NCBI GenBank assembly: GCA_015207365.1
Contig: JADEXA010000068.1
Location: 1 to 35,160 of the forward strand
Direction of reading: 5' to 3'
Origin: Vacuolonema iberomarrocanum LEGE 07170
Lineage (GTDB): Bacteria > Cyanobacteriota > Cyanobacteriia > Elainellales > Elainellaceae
Length of the DNA: 35,160 nucleotides
The notes beneath the pieces were generated by a model, which saw only the letters and a list, made by a program, of their open reading frames with translations, was not told the origin of the DNA and searched no databases. Each line of letters opens with the position of its first letter. Within the stretch, counting starts at the first letter, position 1. This document shows positions 17,093 to 24,838 of the stretch, piece after piece. Position numbers and translations under genes: made by a program.

Positions 17093-17821
17093 CTAGATCT
17101 GCTGCCGCTGAACCTGGCGAACAAAATCCTCCATAGAGGTCGCGTGAAACGTTGGTTCAGCAATTTGTTCTGGTGTTGGAGTCGCTCCAAAACTTCCTTT
17201 CCCATGACGCCGCTCGATCCACATCGTCGAAAAGCCAAGCTCCATCGCAGGGACAATATCGTGGTATTGGCTTTGTGCAGTGTGAAGGATATCGGCTTTT
17301 CTGACACCCAAAGTTGCCAACTTTTCGAGAACATAATTGAAGACGCGCGGACTCGGCTTGTTCACGCCCACCTCGTCGCATGTAACGTGTTCGTCAAACG
17401 GATCACCAAGGGTGGCACTCATAGACTGCAGTGCCCAAGCATCAGCATTTGTAACAGCAACAAGTTTGTAATGTGTCCCCAATTCCTTTAATGCGGCTAC
17501 GGTGTCGGGAAATGCTGGCCAAGTTTGAATGGAGTCCCGAAAGTCCTTGGCTTCACTCTCCCGAGCGTCAATTTTCCACAGAGCCGCCATGTCTCGATAG
17601 ATGAGAGGCAGCATTGCTGTAAAGGGCTTGTCTGGGGCTTTCTGTTGATATTGGTCTTCACATTCAGCAAATGTGGTCAGAATGTCCTCGTCGCATTTTT
17701 CTGCAGAATGACGCGTTAGCAGCGGTCGGAACCAGTCGAGAATGCCTTGCTCGAAGTCGATCAGGGTTCCGACAACGTCGAATGTCAGCGTATTGAAACT
17801 GGCTAGAGTTGGCTTGTTCAT
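17093..17821 (-). CDS. HAD-superfamily hydrolase, haloacid dehalogenase type II-like
   Basis: 242 aa. Motif I TFDVVGTLIDF contains the nucleophilic Asp (~residue 15). Motif II is VAVTNAD and motif III has the Lys in VNKPSPRVF. The HTAQSQYHDIVPAMELG segment matches type II haloacid dehalogenases, whose usual motif is FDVYGTL, here with Val for Tyr. It could be a phosphatase or a C-halogen hydrolase; sequence alone does not decide. The ATG at 17821 follows GGAAGG; the upstream TTG is less likely. It is followed by the SDR gene on the same strand. Confidence 0.85.
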   Translation of the reverse strand: MNKPTLASFNTLTFDVVGTLIDFEQGILDWFRPLLTRHSAEKCDEDILTTFAECEDQYQQKAPDKPFTAMLPLIYRDMAALWKIDARESEAKDFRDSIQTWPAFPDTVAALKELGTHYKLVAVTNADAWALQSMSATLGDPFDEHVTCDEVGVNKPSPRVFNYVLEKLATLGVRKADILHTAQSQYHDIVPAMELGFSTMWIERRHGKGSFGATPTPEQIAEPTFHATSMEDFVRQVQRQQI

Positions 17822-18088
17822 CGCACCTTCCAACGCTTGGTTTCCCTAGATCAGGAGCACCTTTCAAGTCTAATTGAAGCCTCTTGTGACGTCAGGATCG
17901 CTAGGCCGCGATCGCAGATACAGGCAAACCGATCGCCCTTCTGACCAGAAGGCATACTAAGCATTTTGGCATCCAACCAGCCCGCGATCGCACCAGAAGA
18001 TTTTGGACAATTTATCGCAGCACTATCCTTGCCTGAACGTGAGTCAAACTCAAACCGGAAGACAGATACGATTAGCCACAACAGCTTG

Positions 18089-18278
18089 TCAGATGTTTGG
18101 GCGAATGACGAACGCCTGCTTCTGATCCGATCGAAACCCACAGGATTCGTAGAATCGATGTGCGCTCTGGCAGCGCTATTGGATATCAGTATGCCTTTGT
18201 AGCAGTGCGATCGCCATGCATGATCAAGCTCATACCGAATAACTGCTTTACCAACACCCTGGCCTTGATAGACCTGTT
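18089..18278 (-). pseudogene. GNAT acetyltransferase remnant, frameshifted and cut by a mini-element
   Basis: Reading leftwards from about 18268: YQGQGVGKAVIRYELDHAW is the acetyl-CoA motif A. After ...SAARAH the frame shifts and continues FYESCGFRSDQKQAFVIRPN to a TGA at 18089-18091. FYE.cGF..dqK.aFv is the classic GNAT ending. The N-terminal two thirds are missing, and the coding homology stops at the edge of the family B mini-element (18279). One frameshift and a truncation mean it is not functional. Confidence 0.8.
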
Positions 18279-18315
18279 ATATCAAATCCGGTTAAGTAGC
18301 CGTAAAACCCAAATA

Positions 18316-18405
18316 TAGCGCTATGCGCGTTAGTTAAGTACGGTTGTGTGGGGCGCGCCGCGCCCACACAACCGTTGCTGTGCTTAATGCGGTTGCACAT
18401 CGCTA
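18316..18405. repeat. Palindromic mini-element, family E (90 bp), nested in B
   Basis: Starts TAGCGCTATGCGC and ends TGCACATCGCTA. The interior pairs TTAAGTACGGTTGTGTGGG with CCCACACAACCGT...TTAA around a GCGCGCCGCGC tip. TA at both ends. Its TAGCG ends resemble the TATAGCG end of the IS630-family element at the window edges, so that element may have mobilised it (inference). Confidence 0.7.
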
Positions 18406-18728
18406 TAAGTTGGCAGGTGCAATTAGGGCTTGCTGAAAAAGTCCTCAAAAACATTCTGGATGCCATACAGCTCGAAATTTGAGGGATCCAGCCTCTGGAT
18501 TTTAAATTTTGGCTAGAGTTTTTATGAGGAGTGCAAGGCTTTTGACCCCTTAGATGCCATAACCTTGCACTTGTTGGAGAGGAAAACGGTTGAAGTCCTT
18601 TTCCTGTAAGCAATTTCAACTTTTTCAGGAAGCCCCAATTAAACCCAAAACTCTAAAAACCTGTGCTGCCCGCAGCGCGGGCGGCACAGGTTTTTAGAGT
18701 CTGGTTTTTCATCGTGCCGAGCTACTTA
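18406..18728. repeat. Palindromic mini-element, family C, copy 2, split by a 210-bp insertion
   Basis: Begins TAAGTTGGCAGGTG and ends GTGCCGAGCTACTTA, as in copies 1 and 3. Deleting 18426-18635 plus one CAATTA leaves 107 bp with the same arms and the same CCGCCCGC-type hairpin as the copies at 6797 and 20403. Confidence 0.85.
18426..18635. mobile_element. 210-bp non-autonomous insertion with a 6-bp target duplication
   Basis: Inverted ends GGGCTTGCTGAAAAAGT and ACTTTTTCAGGAAGCCC, flanked by CAATTA at 18420-18425 and 18636-18641. Target duplications of 5-6 bp and such ends recall IS4/IS1634-type elements, but no transposase is present. The open frame across it on the minus strand is not a gene. 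It is the youngest of the nested layers. Confidence 0.8.
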
Positions 18729-18822
18729 GCATTTTTGCCCGCTGCACAGCAGCGGGCAAAAATGCTATTTGGGTTCTTTAACCGGATTTGATATTAGCCA
18801 AAACTCGGACATTGCTTGATGC

Positions 18823-20013
18823 TTAACTAAGGGGGGCTTGCACGATACCGGTACCCACATCTTCCTCTTCAATCTTTGGTATCAAGGAAACGGTTGTCCC
18901 ACTCGCAATGAGTTGCGCTAAGAGTGAACGGTTTTCTACTCGCCCTGTCAAGTCGCGTTGGCGCTGTGCCCACAAGGCCGCGACACCCGCAACATGAGGT
19001 GTTGCCATGCTGGTTCCGCTCATGCTCGTTAACCCACCACCAAGCTTGGCTGATACGATTCCAACGCCTGGGGCTGAGACATCAACTTGGCTATTTGAAA
19101 AATAGGCCTCTTTTAATCCACTATCCGTTTCTTCAAGGGCTCCGACCGCTATCACTCCTGTTCCGGCTGCGGGTGGGGCAACTGCAATTTCGTAATCAGG
19201 CCGATTACTCTCATTTCCTGAAGCTGCGATAATGATAGTTCCGTCCCCAAAAATGCCTTGGGCTTCAACAAACTGCGCTAATTCACTAAAAAGGTTTATG
19301 TTTGCACGATAAGCCTCTAACGCCATGGACGTGGCTAGATTGATGTCATATTGGTAAGTATTGACCATTAGATCAACAAACCCCGGGAAATCAATTCCTA
19401 AGGACATTGAAATAACGTTTGCGCCTTCATTAACAGCCCATTGAATGGCTTGCGCTATTGTCGCAGATGAACCCGCTCCTTCCCCAAGCACTTTACCGAT
19501 TAGTGCTCGTCTAACGCCACGTGCAATACCAATTCTTGTTCCATCTACATCATGTCCAAAAATCGTTCCCGCGCAATGAGTACCATGCCCTTCCGTGTCG
19601 TTTTCGCCTTCCGATGTGAAATTCTTTTGAACTAGATCAATCGATCCAAATGCCGGATGATCTGGCTCGATACCTGTGTCTAGAACCGCTACAGTTATGT
19701 TTGTTCCATCATAAGGGGTTTCGGTTGCGCGCACTGCTTGCACACCCCATGCTGGTGAAGCCGGACTTGGTGGATCAACGTCTTTCTTTTCAATTGGATT
19801 AACAAGCTTTAATGGCATCGGTGGGGCAATTGCACGGACTCTAGGATCGCGCCGTAAATCACTGCGTTCTTTGAGCGTCAGTTCCGCTTCAGTTATTTCT
19901 ACAGCCTCACTAGCCAGAGCAAAAGATGAAGCTCTAGTCAAGGTGCCAAGATTATCGATGGTTGGCACGATGATGCTCTGATGACGTAAAACAACATACT
20001 TATTTAGCGACAT
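18823..20013 (-). CDS. Subtilisin-like serine protease (S8 family)
   Basis: 396 aa. Catalytic triad: Asp in AVLDTGIEPDHP (residue 112), His in GHGTHCAG (143) and Ser in SMSGTSMATPHVAG (~335); the oxyanion Asn is in AASGNES. There is no signal peptide, so it is cytosolic or exported by another route. The first ~95 residues form a polar segment that could act as an intramolecular chaperone. A ~45-residue insertion after SMSLGIDFPGF separates the oxyanion region from the core, longer than in classical subtilisins. ATG at 20013 has AGGAG seven bases upstream; the longer frame from 20052 lacks support. Two AGGGTGTTAT elements lie upstream. No HIP1 octamer lies inside. Confidence 0.9.
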   Translation of the reverse strand: MSLNKYVVLRHQSIIVPTIDNLGTLTRASSFALASEAVEITEAELTLKERSDLRRDPRVRAIAPPMPLKLVNPIEKKDVDPPSPASPAWGVQAVRATETPYDGTNITVAVLDTGIEPDHPAFGSIDLVQKNFTSEGENDTEGHGTHCAGTIFGHDVDGTRIGIARGVRRALIGKVLGEGAGSSATIAQAIQWAVNEGANVISMSLGIDFPGFVDLMVNTYQYDINLATSMALEAYRANINLFSELAQFVEAQGIFGDGTIIIAASGNESNRPDYEIAVAPPAAGTGVIAVGALEETDSGLKEAYFSNSQVDVSAPGVGIVSAKLGGGLTSMSGTSMATPHVAGVAALWAQRQRDLTGRVENRSLLAQLIASGTTVSLIPKIEEEDVGTGIVQAPLS

Positions 20014-20200
20014 AACTATCTCCTGATTCTTTGAATGGGAATGCAACAGCACATTCCCATACTGAGTGGTTTATGGTTAGCTATATGTTTAGCCTGCCTT
20101 GGTCTCTTCTACTCGGTCTAAAACCTCTAATTCGGAGGATTGGTTAGACCTGGAGTTGACCATCACATTCTATGAGGGGAGTTAGGCTGAAAATTATCTG

Positions 20201-20227
20201 TATAACACTCTAAAACAGGGTGTTATA
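20201..20227. promoter_or_regulatory. Operator-like inverted repeat upstream of the protease gene
   Basis: TATAACAC and GTGTTATA are perfect complements separated by eleven bases, 188 bases before the protease start. The right half, AGGGTGTTAT, recurs in the same orientation at 20343-20352. A dimeric regulator could bind here. The rest of 20053-20598 holds the family C element and no gene. Confidence 0.45.
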
Positions 20228-20402
20228 CTCACTTTTTCTGGCTATCTATCCGATAAGAGGGATGAAGCGGACGGAACTCTCTGGATAAACTAAACGGATT
20301 CAGGAATTAGACTGAATTTGCCCTGCATCATAGCTCTGTTATAGGGTGTTATGTAGATGGCCTCAGTAAATCTTCACTATCTGACCACGTTTCCGACCAC
20401 GC

Positions 20403-20509
20403 TAAGTTGGCAGGTGCAATTAAACCTAAGACCCTAAAAACCTGTGCCGCCCGCGCCGCGGGCGGCACAGGTTTTTAGGGTCTGGTTTTTCATCATGCCG
20501 AGCTACTTA
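20403..20509. repeat. Palindromic mini-element, family C, copy 3 (107 bp)
   Basis: Same ends as copy 1 (TAAGTTGGCAGGTGCAATTA ... GAGCTACTTA), with the hairpin tip CCCGCGCCGCGGGCGG. TA at both ends. Confidence 0.85.
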
Positions 20510-20598
20510 TAGAGAAGGATTCTAAATTTAAAGTTCACTGGAACGTTGGCTCCAGTTCATTCGTTGGTGGGGTTGCTGATTGGGGGGATGATTTGTGG

Positions 20599-21072
20599 TT
20601 AGTTAGCCAACAAACCAAGCGATTTTGCAAACTGACAAAATGTGTTGGCGATGAGTCGATATTGTAGTCCTTTGCCGGAGTGATAATCCCCACCGACCAC
20701 TGAAGGCTCGTCTGGATTGTCGCGATAGTCTAGGGCGATACCTACATCATCACCGATGCGGCGATTGACAGCGATAAACAAGGTTTTTTCCACATCGATC
20801 CACGGTAATGGTCGAGACTTGTGGAATGCCCCTCGATATTCGTGAAAGACTAGGGATTCTGTTTCCGATGGAGCCATCAGTGGCCCTGATTCCCGTTGCA
20901 TGGCTTCGCGATTGGGGAGCAGATCAAGTGGATCGGTAATGAAAGGAACAACAGATTCCATAATGCGATCGCCCGGATGTGTCCAGCGGCCTGTGCGTAT
21001 CAATTCATCGAGTAGCTGAGGTAGTTGCAGTTGTTGACGCAGCTCGCTAATTGTCTTTATCTGTGGGGTCAT
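20599..21072 (-). CDS. Hypothetical protein, possibly SUKH/Knr4-like (157 aa)
   Basis: Start MTPQIKTISELRQQLQLPQL at 21072; the longer frame from 21174 would cross repeat-derived sequence. It is soluble. The C-terminal half DDVGIALDYRDNPDEPSVVG ... LIANTFCQFAKSL recalls the end of SUKH/SMI1-Knr4 domains, which often act as immunity proteins; I hold this loosely. It has no partner toxin nearby. Upstream is a HIP1-bounded repeat with a decayed antitoxin start. Confidence 0.55.
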   Translation of the reverse strand: MTPQIKTISELRQQLQLPQLLDELIRTGRWTHPGDRIMESVVPFITDPLDLLPNREAMQRESGPLMAPSETESLVFHEYRGAFHKSRPLPWIDVEKTLFIAVNRRIGDDVGIALDYRDNPDEPSVVGGDYHSGKGLQYRLIANTFCQFAKSLGLLAN

Positions 21073-21162
21073 TTTTATAGGCCCATATTCCAACGCTATG
21101 AGGACAGAGCAGTTCCAGGCAAGAGCCTTCCACCCAACTTTGAATGTCAACCAATGTAACCG

Positions 21163-21276
21163 GGCGATCGCCAATTTCCGATTTCTCCTTGATTTTGGGA
21201 AACATGGGTTTGGTGTGGAAGGAGCGATCGCCCACAGGCAACTACAATGCCTGATTTTGGATATCTTGTAACGTCA
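21163..21276 (-). repeat. HIP1-bounded repeat, copy 1, fused to a dead antitoxin start
   Basis: GGCGATCGCC at 21163 and GCGATCGC at 21224-21231 enclose a ~50-base segment shared with four other copies (22295, 27289, 28272, 28373). On - from 21276 the reading M-T-L-Q-D-I-Q-N-Q-A-L-stop matches the intact antitoxin at 28835, with its Gln codon CAG changed to TAG. At the octamer the sequence switches from antitoxin to repeat. Confidence 0.75.
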
Positions 21277-21422
21277 TCTGCTCTTCCCCAGTAACTCTTG
21301 ATCTAAGATTTTTAGTCTTGTGAGATTACGGATTAATTATTTCAGATCAGAGTTTATCCTCGGACTCATCCAAATCCTTGGATCCACTCTATTGCTAACC
21401 AAATAAGTCAAAGTTTATCACT

Positions 21423-22091
21423 ATGATTTCCCTCCATTCCCAGCTGCGATTCCTGCCTCTCGTGGCGATCGCGATCGTGCAGATCGGTTGCGCTCAAACC
21501 TCCCCCCCACCTGCCGATACAACTGCGGCACCCGCCCAAGACAGTACCTCAGAAGAAACTATCTCGACTAACGAAGCACCAGAAGTATCTGCCCCCCAGA
21601 CTGCGTCTTCTGCGCCGGAAGCAACTACCGCTGAAGTTGCACCTGCTCCCCAGCCACCAAAAGCCGAATCCGCTTCAGGGGATGGAGACTTTCACGGAGT
21701 TGAACTCGGTTCTGCTGTCGATCTCAGCCAGGGATACAGCGACACTGACACGGGTACCACCGGCATTTCCGAAACCGTTCAGTTCGCTCCGGGAACCTCT
21801 TCAGCAACGCTCAGTGCCGCTGTGACTCCGGGCACCGTCAATAAGTATTACTTGATTGCCAGTGGCGGACAAGTAATGGATGTCAACATTTCTTCTACCG
21901 AGAGCAATGGGGTCTTTCAGGTGTATCTCAAATATGAAAACATGTGGAGCCCCTTTTATGGTGCAGAGCCAGGTGCGGATGCGACTGAGTGGTTGGGTAC
22001 TTTACCGGGTAACGCCCTAGCCGAACTCCTGGTAGTGGTTGGGTCGGCGCGCGGTGGCGCAACTTACGATCTATTTATCGGGATCGAGTGA
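21423..22091 (+). CDS. Secreted lipoprotein with acidic/Pro-Ala linker (222 aa)
   Basis: Signal peptide with lipobox VQIGC (Cys ~23), then a ~60-residue low-complexity linker rich in Ala, Pro, Ser, Thr and Glu, typical of surface lipoproteins. The folded part (about residue 95 onwards) is beta-rich: VDLSQGYSDTDTGTTGI ... NKYYLIASGGQVMDVNIS ... VFQVYLKYENMWSPF ... YDLFIGIE. This resembles the pre-peptidase C-terminal type of beta-sandwich domain (inference). Membrane-anchored, probably periplasmic. No operon partner is visible. Confidence 0.75.
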   Translation: MISLHSQLRFLPLVAIAIVQIGCAQTSPPPADTTAAPAQDSTSEETISTNEAPEVSAPQTASSAPEATTAEVAPAPQPPKAESASGDGDFHGVELGSAVDLSQGYSDTDTGTTGISETVQFAPGTSSATLSAAVTPGTVNKYYLIASGGQVMDVNISSTESNGVFQVYLKYENMWSPFYGAEPGADATEWLGTLPGNALAELLVVVGSARGGATYDLFIGIE

Positions 22092-22669
22092 TACTTATGC
22101 CCATCAGCCCTTTGAGAAGCTAAGGCGATTCTGCAGGGCAGATGCTCGGCGATCGCGCCTTGGGCCGATCGCTTCCCACCCCAAGGTGCGCCTACCAACC
22201 GCACCAATAACCGTTCGCGCAGCTTCTACAAAGCAGAATCGCTCCATCCGCAAAGGCACAGTCCAATCTACAGCGATCGCACTCATTACAGACAGGCGAT
22301 CGCCAATTTCCCGCTTCTCCTTGATTTCGGGAAACATGGATTTGGTGTGGAAGGGGCGATCGCCTGCAGGTAACTGCAACGCCTAATTTTGGATTTCTTG
22401 TAATTTCATCCCCTCTTCCTCAGCAATTCTTGATCTATTGCAAATAGCTGCTTCCAATGACTGAAAGCATTTCTGGGCAAAAACTTTGCCCTAACTTTGA
22501 ATGCAAACAGATAAGTTTTCAATTGCACCTTCACTAAGAATTAAGTGGTATGACGGCTCAAGCCAGCGGTGGTACAAAACCTTGAACGCAGCATGAGGCT
22601 CTTTCAACCGTCCACTTCATTGACGTGTTGTACCGGAATGCCTAAACCGCCTCGAAGTAATGTTTCAGC
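22092..22669. other. 578-base intergenic region of repeats and antitoxin remnant
   Basis: 22092-22294 has HIP1 and other GATCGC words and no gene. 22295-22363 is a HIP1-bounded repeat. 22364-22553 is a dead antitoxin module. 22554-22669 shows nothing I can name. Confidence 0.6.
22295..22553 (-). repeat. HIP1-bounded repeat, copy 2, fused to a dead antitoxin module
   Basis: The 22295-22363 block matches the 21163 copy. On - from 22409 the reading is M-K-L-Q-E-I-Q-N-stop-A-L-Q-L-P-A-G-D-R, the intact antitoxin's start with a stop codon. Further right (22410-22553) the sequence matches 28836-28973, including the remnant reading LILSEGAIENLSVCIQS. So antitoxin plus upstream gene tail once existed here too. 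Confidence 0.7.
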
Positions 22670-24025
22670 TTACACCTCACTCAATGGCAACGTAAACCAG
22701 AACATCGTTCCTTGAGTGAGGCTTTGAACTCCGATCGCTCCACCATGCGCCACTATAACTTGACGACAAATGTACAGTCCTAGCCCTAATCCAGGTAGAT
22801 ACTGGGTTTGCTGACCCCGCATATAAGGTTCAAAAAGCGTTTCTTGCTGGGCGAAAGGAATGCCAATACCGTTATCCTCAAGCGTAACTTTTAGCATGGA
22901 ACGCGAGCGCTTTGCATTCAATGTCAGCGAAATTCCTGAGGGGTTATGACTAATTGCATTGCCAATCAAATTTTTGAAGACTCGCCCAATTTGTTGAGCA
23001 TCGACATTAACCAGCGGCAGGTCTGATTGAATTCCGTTGTTAACCCGAACATTCTGCTTCACAAGCGATGGATGAAAATCCTTCAGAACGGTATTGACAA
23101 TCGCGCTTAAATGAGTCGAGTGACATTGGAGAACGAGTTCTGGGTAGGAAAAAGCTTGCGGAATGAGTAGTGAATTCATTAAGTGGAGTAAGCGATCGCC
23201 ACCCTGAATCAACTGTTCCATCTCAGTTTGTGAGATTTCGATCGGTTGATTGACAGAGCTATGTTGACGGATGGATTTAAGCAGCATTAGAGAACCCATA
23301 ACGGGTGTGCGAAGATCATGAGTAATGCTATGGATACAGAGTTGCAACCGCCGATTTGCTTCTAATTCTAATCGTTTGGACTGCTCAAATAGATAAACAC
23401 CAACCTCACAAATGATGCACACTAGAATGATTTCAATAATGGAAGAGAAGCTATAGATTGATTGTCCGGCAAAACTGGCCAAGCCGAGCAATGGATAGAC
23501 CAGAAGATAAAACAAAATCGGAACGGCTTGAGAAATCAAGTGCAATTGCCAATAAACAGGGGCAATCGCAACCTGTGCCATAAACATAATCAACGAAGGA
23601 CGGTGAGGAATTCCGATAAAAGCACCAAGGATGATTTCTGGAATAAACGCAACGGCCCAGGGAAAAAGAATGAGTATCATTGCTGGATGTTTGCGAATCC
23701 ATCGCCAGTTCCATAGGAGTGACAGACCAATGAGCAGAACAATCGCAGTGACTTTATGAAGGGTGTAATGCTGTTGGATTAAGGGCAGCAAGTCTGTTCT
23801 TTCTATCAATTGTAAATTCTGCAACAATCTCTCAGCATTGACAAAGACCTCGTAAAAGTCAGCCACGCCTTGAATGATCAGGTAAGCTACCGCCAAACCA
23901 ATTGCCAGCCAAAAGCGCCGACGAAGCAGGCGATCGCGCCACTGTCGATATTCCAAAGAGGATTGAGATGGCTGAAGCAGCGCCTTCCAAATTTTTTGAC
24001 CATCCATCTGTATTGCCTTGTTCAT
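22670..24025 (-). CDS. Membrane sensor histidine kinase
   Basis: 451 aa. The N-terminal half has about six hydrophobic segments (for example FWLAIGLAVAYLIIQGVADF, AVPILFYLLVYPLLGLASF). Then comes a HisKA dimerisation helix with the phospho-acceptor in SITHDLRTPVMGS, and a HATPase domain with N box LIGNAISHNPS, G1 DNGIGIPFAQQ and G2 GLGLGLYICRQ. No extracytoplasmic loop is large, so sensing is probably in the membrane or through the membrane-protein fold. The ATG at 24025 is preferred to the overlapping GTG. It runs the same way as the regulator at 24835-25479, with an exported protein gene between them on the other strand. Confidence 0.88.
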   Translation of the reverse strand: MNKAIQMDGQKIWKALLQPSQSSLEYRQWRDRLLRRRFWLAIGLAVAYLIIQGVADFYEVFVNAERLLQNLQLIERTDLLPLIQQHYTLHKVTAIVLLIGLSLLWNWRWIRKHPAMILILFPWAVAFIPEIILGAFIGIPHRPSLIMFMAQVAIAPVYWQLHLISQAVPILFYLLVYPLLGLASFAGQSIYSFSSIIEIILVCIICEVGVYLFEQSKRLELEANRRLQLCIHSITHDLRTPVMGSLMLLKSIRQHSSVNQPIEISQTEMEQLIQGGDRLLHLMNSLLIPQAFSYPELVLQCHSTHLSAIVNTVLKDFHPSLVKQNVRVNNGIQSDLPLVNVDAQQIGRVFKNLIGNAISHNPSGISLTLNAKRSRSMLKVTLEDNGIGIPFAQQETLFEPYMRGQQTQYLPGLGLGLYICRQVIVAHGGAIGVQSLTQGTMFWFTLPLSEV

Positions 24026-24058
24026 CACTTTTCCGAATGCGCAGTTGAGTTCACTAGC

Positions 24059-24191
24059 TTAGGGCGCGTCATCAATTGATCGCAGAAGCCTCGCAGGATA
24101 AGTGTTTAGGCGCCCGCCCCAACAACACAAGCTAGGGGCTGTAAACACTTCTGCGGAAGGACTTTAGCACTTAATTGATGACAGCCCCTAA
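24059..24191. mobile_element. 133-bp inverted-end remnant, IS5-like
   Basis: Left end TTAGGGCGCGTCATCAATT and right end complement TTAGGGGCTGTCATCAATT, with inner GCAGAAG...GTGTTTA pairs. No transposase. It resembles a MITE of an IS5-family element. Confidence 0.55.
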
Positions 24192-24201
24192 GCAATCCCA
24201 A

Positions 24202-24361
24202 CGGTCAAAAGCCAGCTTGTGCGCAATCGCCTCGCCTGACAATGACTGATCGGTTAAATTTTCAAGGTTCAATCGGTCAAAAGATCATGGCGACTTGTTC
24301 GATGTTTTTAACTTCAAGCGATGGGACATTGGAGCTGAATGATGCTGGCAATCATTCAGCT
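24202..24361. promoter_or_regulatory. Repeated CGGTCAAAA sites and 11-bp hairpin before the exported-protein gene
   Basis: CGGTCAAAAG occurs at 24202-24211 and 24274-24283, with a variant CGGTTAAAT at 24251. AGCTGAATGAT and its complement at 24333-24343 and 24351-24361 form a hairpin 37 bases before the ATG. These are candidate binding sites for the neighbouring NarL-type regulator; this is inference from position and repetition. Confidence 0.4.
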
Positions 24362-24397
24362 TCAATGTCTACTGTTTAACTCAAGGAGAAGACACCC

Positions 24398-24838
24398 ATG
24401 TTATCGCTGAAGCAACTGATTGGAAATTTACAAACGACTTGCCCAGTTGTGGCTAAGTTGGGAATTTCTATTCTACTGATTCCAATCATGACTCCAGTGG
24501 CATCCGCCAATCCTTCCGTAGAAGCAACCCTGAATCAATTTTTCCGGTCAGATGTGCCTTTCCCGGGTGCAACGGCTCAAGAGCAAGAAACCCGTCTGCT
24601 GTTGAGAGAAACCATGCTTCAATGGCTAGGAGATTACTTGGGAGCTCGCCCAGAAGCAGATCACTTTTTAATTTTGTTTGAGCAGGGCTCAATTCCTGTG
24701 GATGTCCAATTCGACGAAAATGGTGAGCCCGATACCCTTACAGTGGTCGACTGTCCAATGACATCGGTCCCTATTAGCCAGGCTCCTGCTGAGTATCGAG
24801 AAAGCCTATCATCTGACTGTCCCAATCTGACCCCTTAA
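24398..24838 (+). CDS. Small exported protein of unknown function (146 aa)
   Basis: A signal peptide (KLGISILLIPIMTPVASA, cleavage before NPSVEATL) sends it to the periplasm or beyond. The mature part of ~108 residues is acidic with two Cys (VVDCPMT, SSDCPN) that could form a disulfide. I do not recognise the fold. AAGGAGA precedes the ATG. It lies between a histidine kinase and a response regulator gene, both on the opposite strand. Its stop and the regulator's stop share the tetramer TTAA, so transcription of one could affect the other. Confidence 0.6.
   Translation: MLSLKQLIGNLQTTCPVVAKLGISILLIPIMTPVASANPSVEATLNQFFRSDVPFPGATAQEQETRLLLRETMLQWLGDYLGARPEADHFLILFEQGSIPVDVQFDENGEPDTLTVVDCPMTSVPISQAPAEYRESLSSDCPNLTP

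Larger units (their letters stand above)
18279..18794. mobile_element. Palindromic mini-element, family B, interrupted by two nested insertions
   Basis: Outer ends ATATCAAATCCGG and CCGGATTTGATAT. Removing 18316-18728 joins CCCAAATA to GCATTTTTGCCCGCTG and restores a perfect palindrome of 103 bp, exactly the size of the intact copy at 11295-11397. The insertion point is a TA. Order of events: B landed first, then E (18316-18405), then C (18406-18728), each at a TA. Confidence 0.85.
17834..18822. other. Intergenic region of decayed gene and nested mini-elements
   Basis: This 989-base stretch has no intact gene. 17834-18088 shows HIP1-like octamers and nothing I can name. 18089-18278 is the tail of a broken acetyltransferase. 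18279-18794 is a stack of nested mini-elements. The last 28 bases adjoin the subtilase stop. Confidence 0.6.

Noticed and set aside
18248..18619. 123-aa open frame on - over the nested elements
   Set aside because: It is made of the terminal segments of the 210-bp insertion and families E and C; not a gene.
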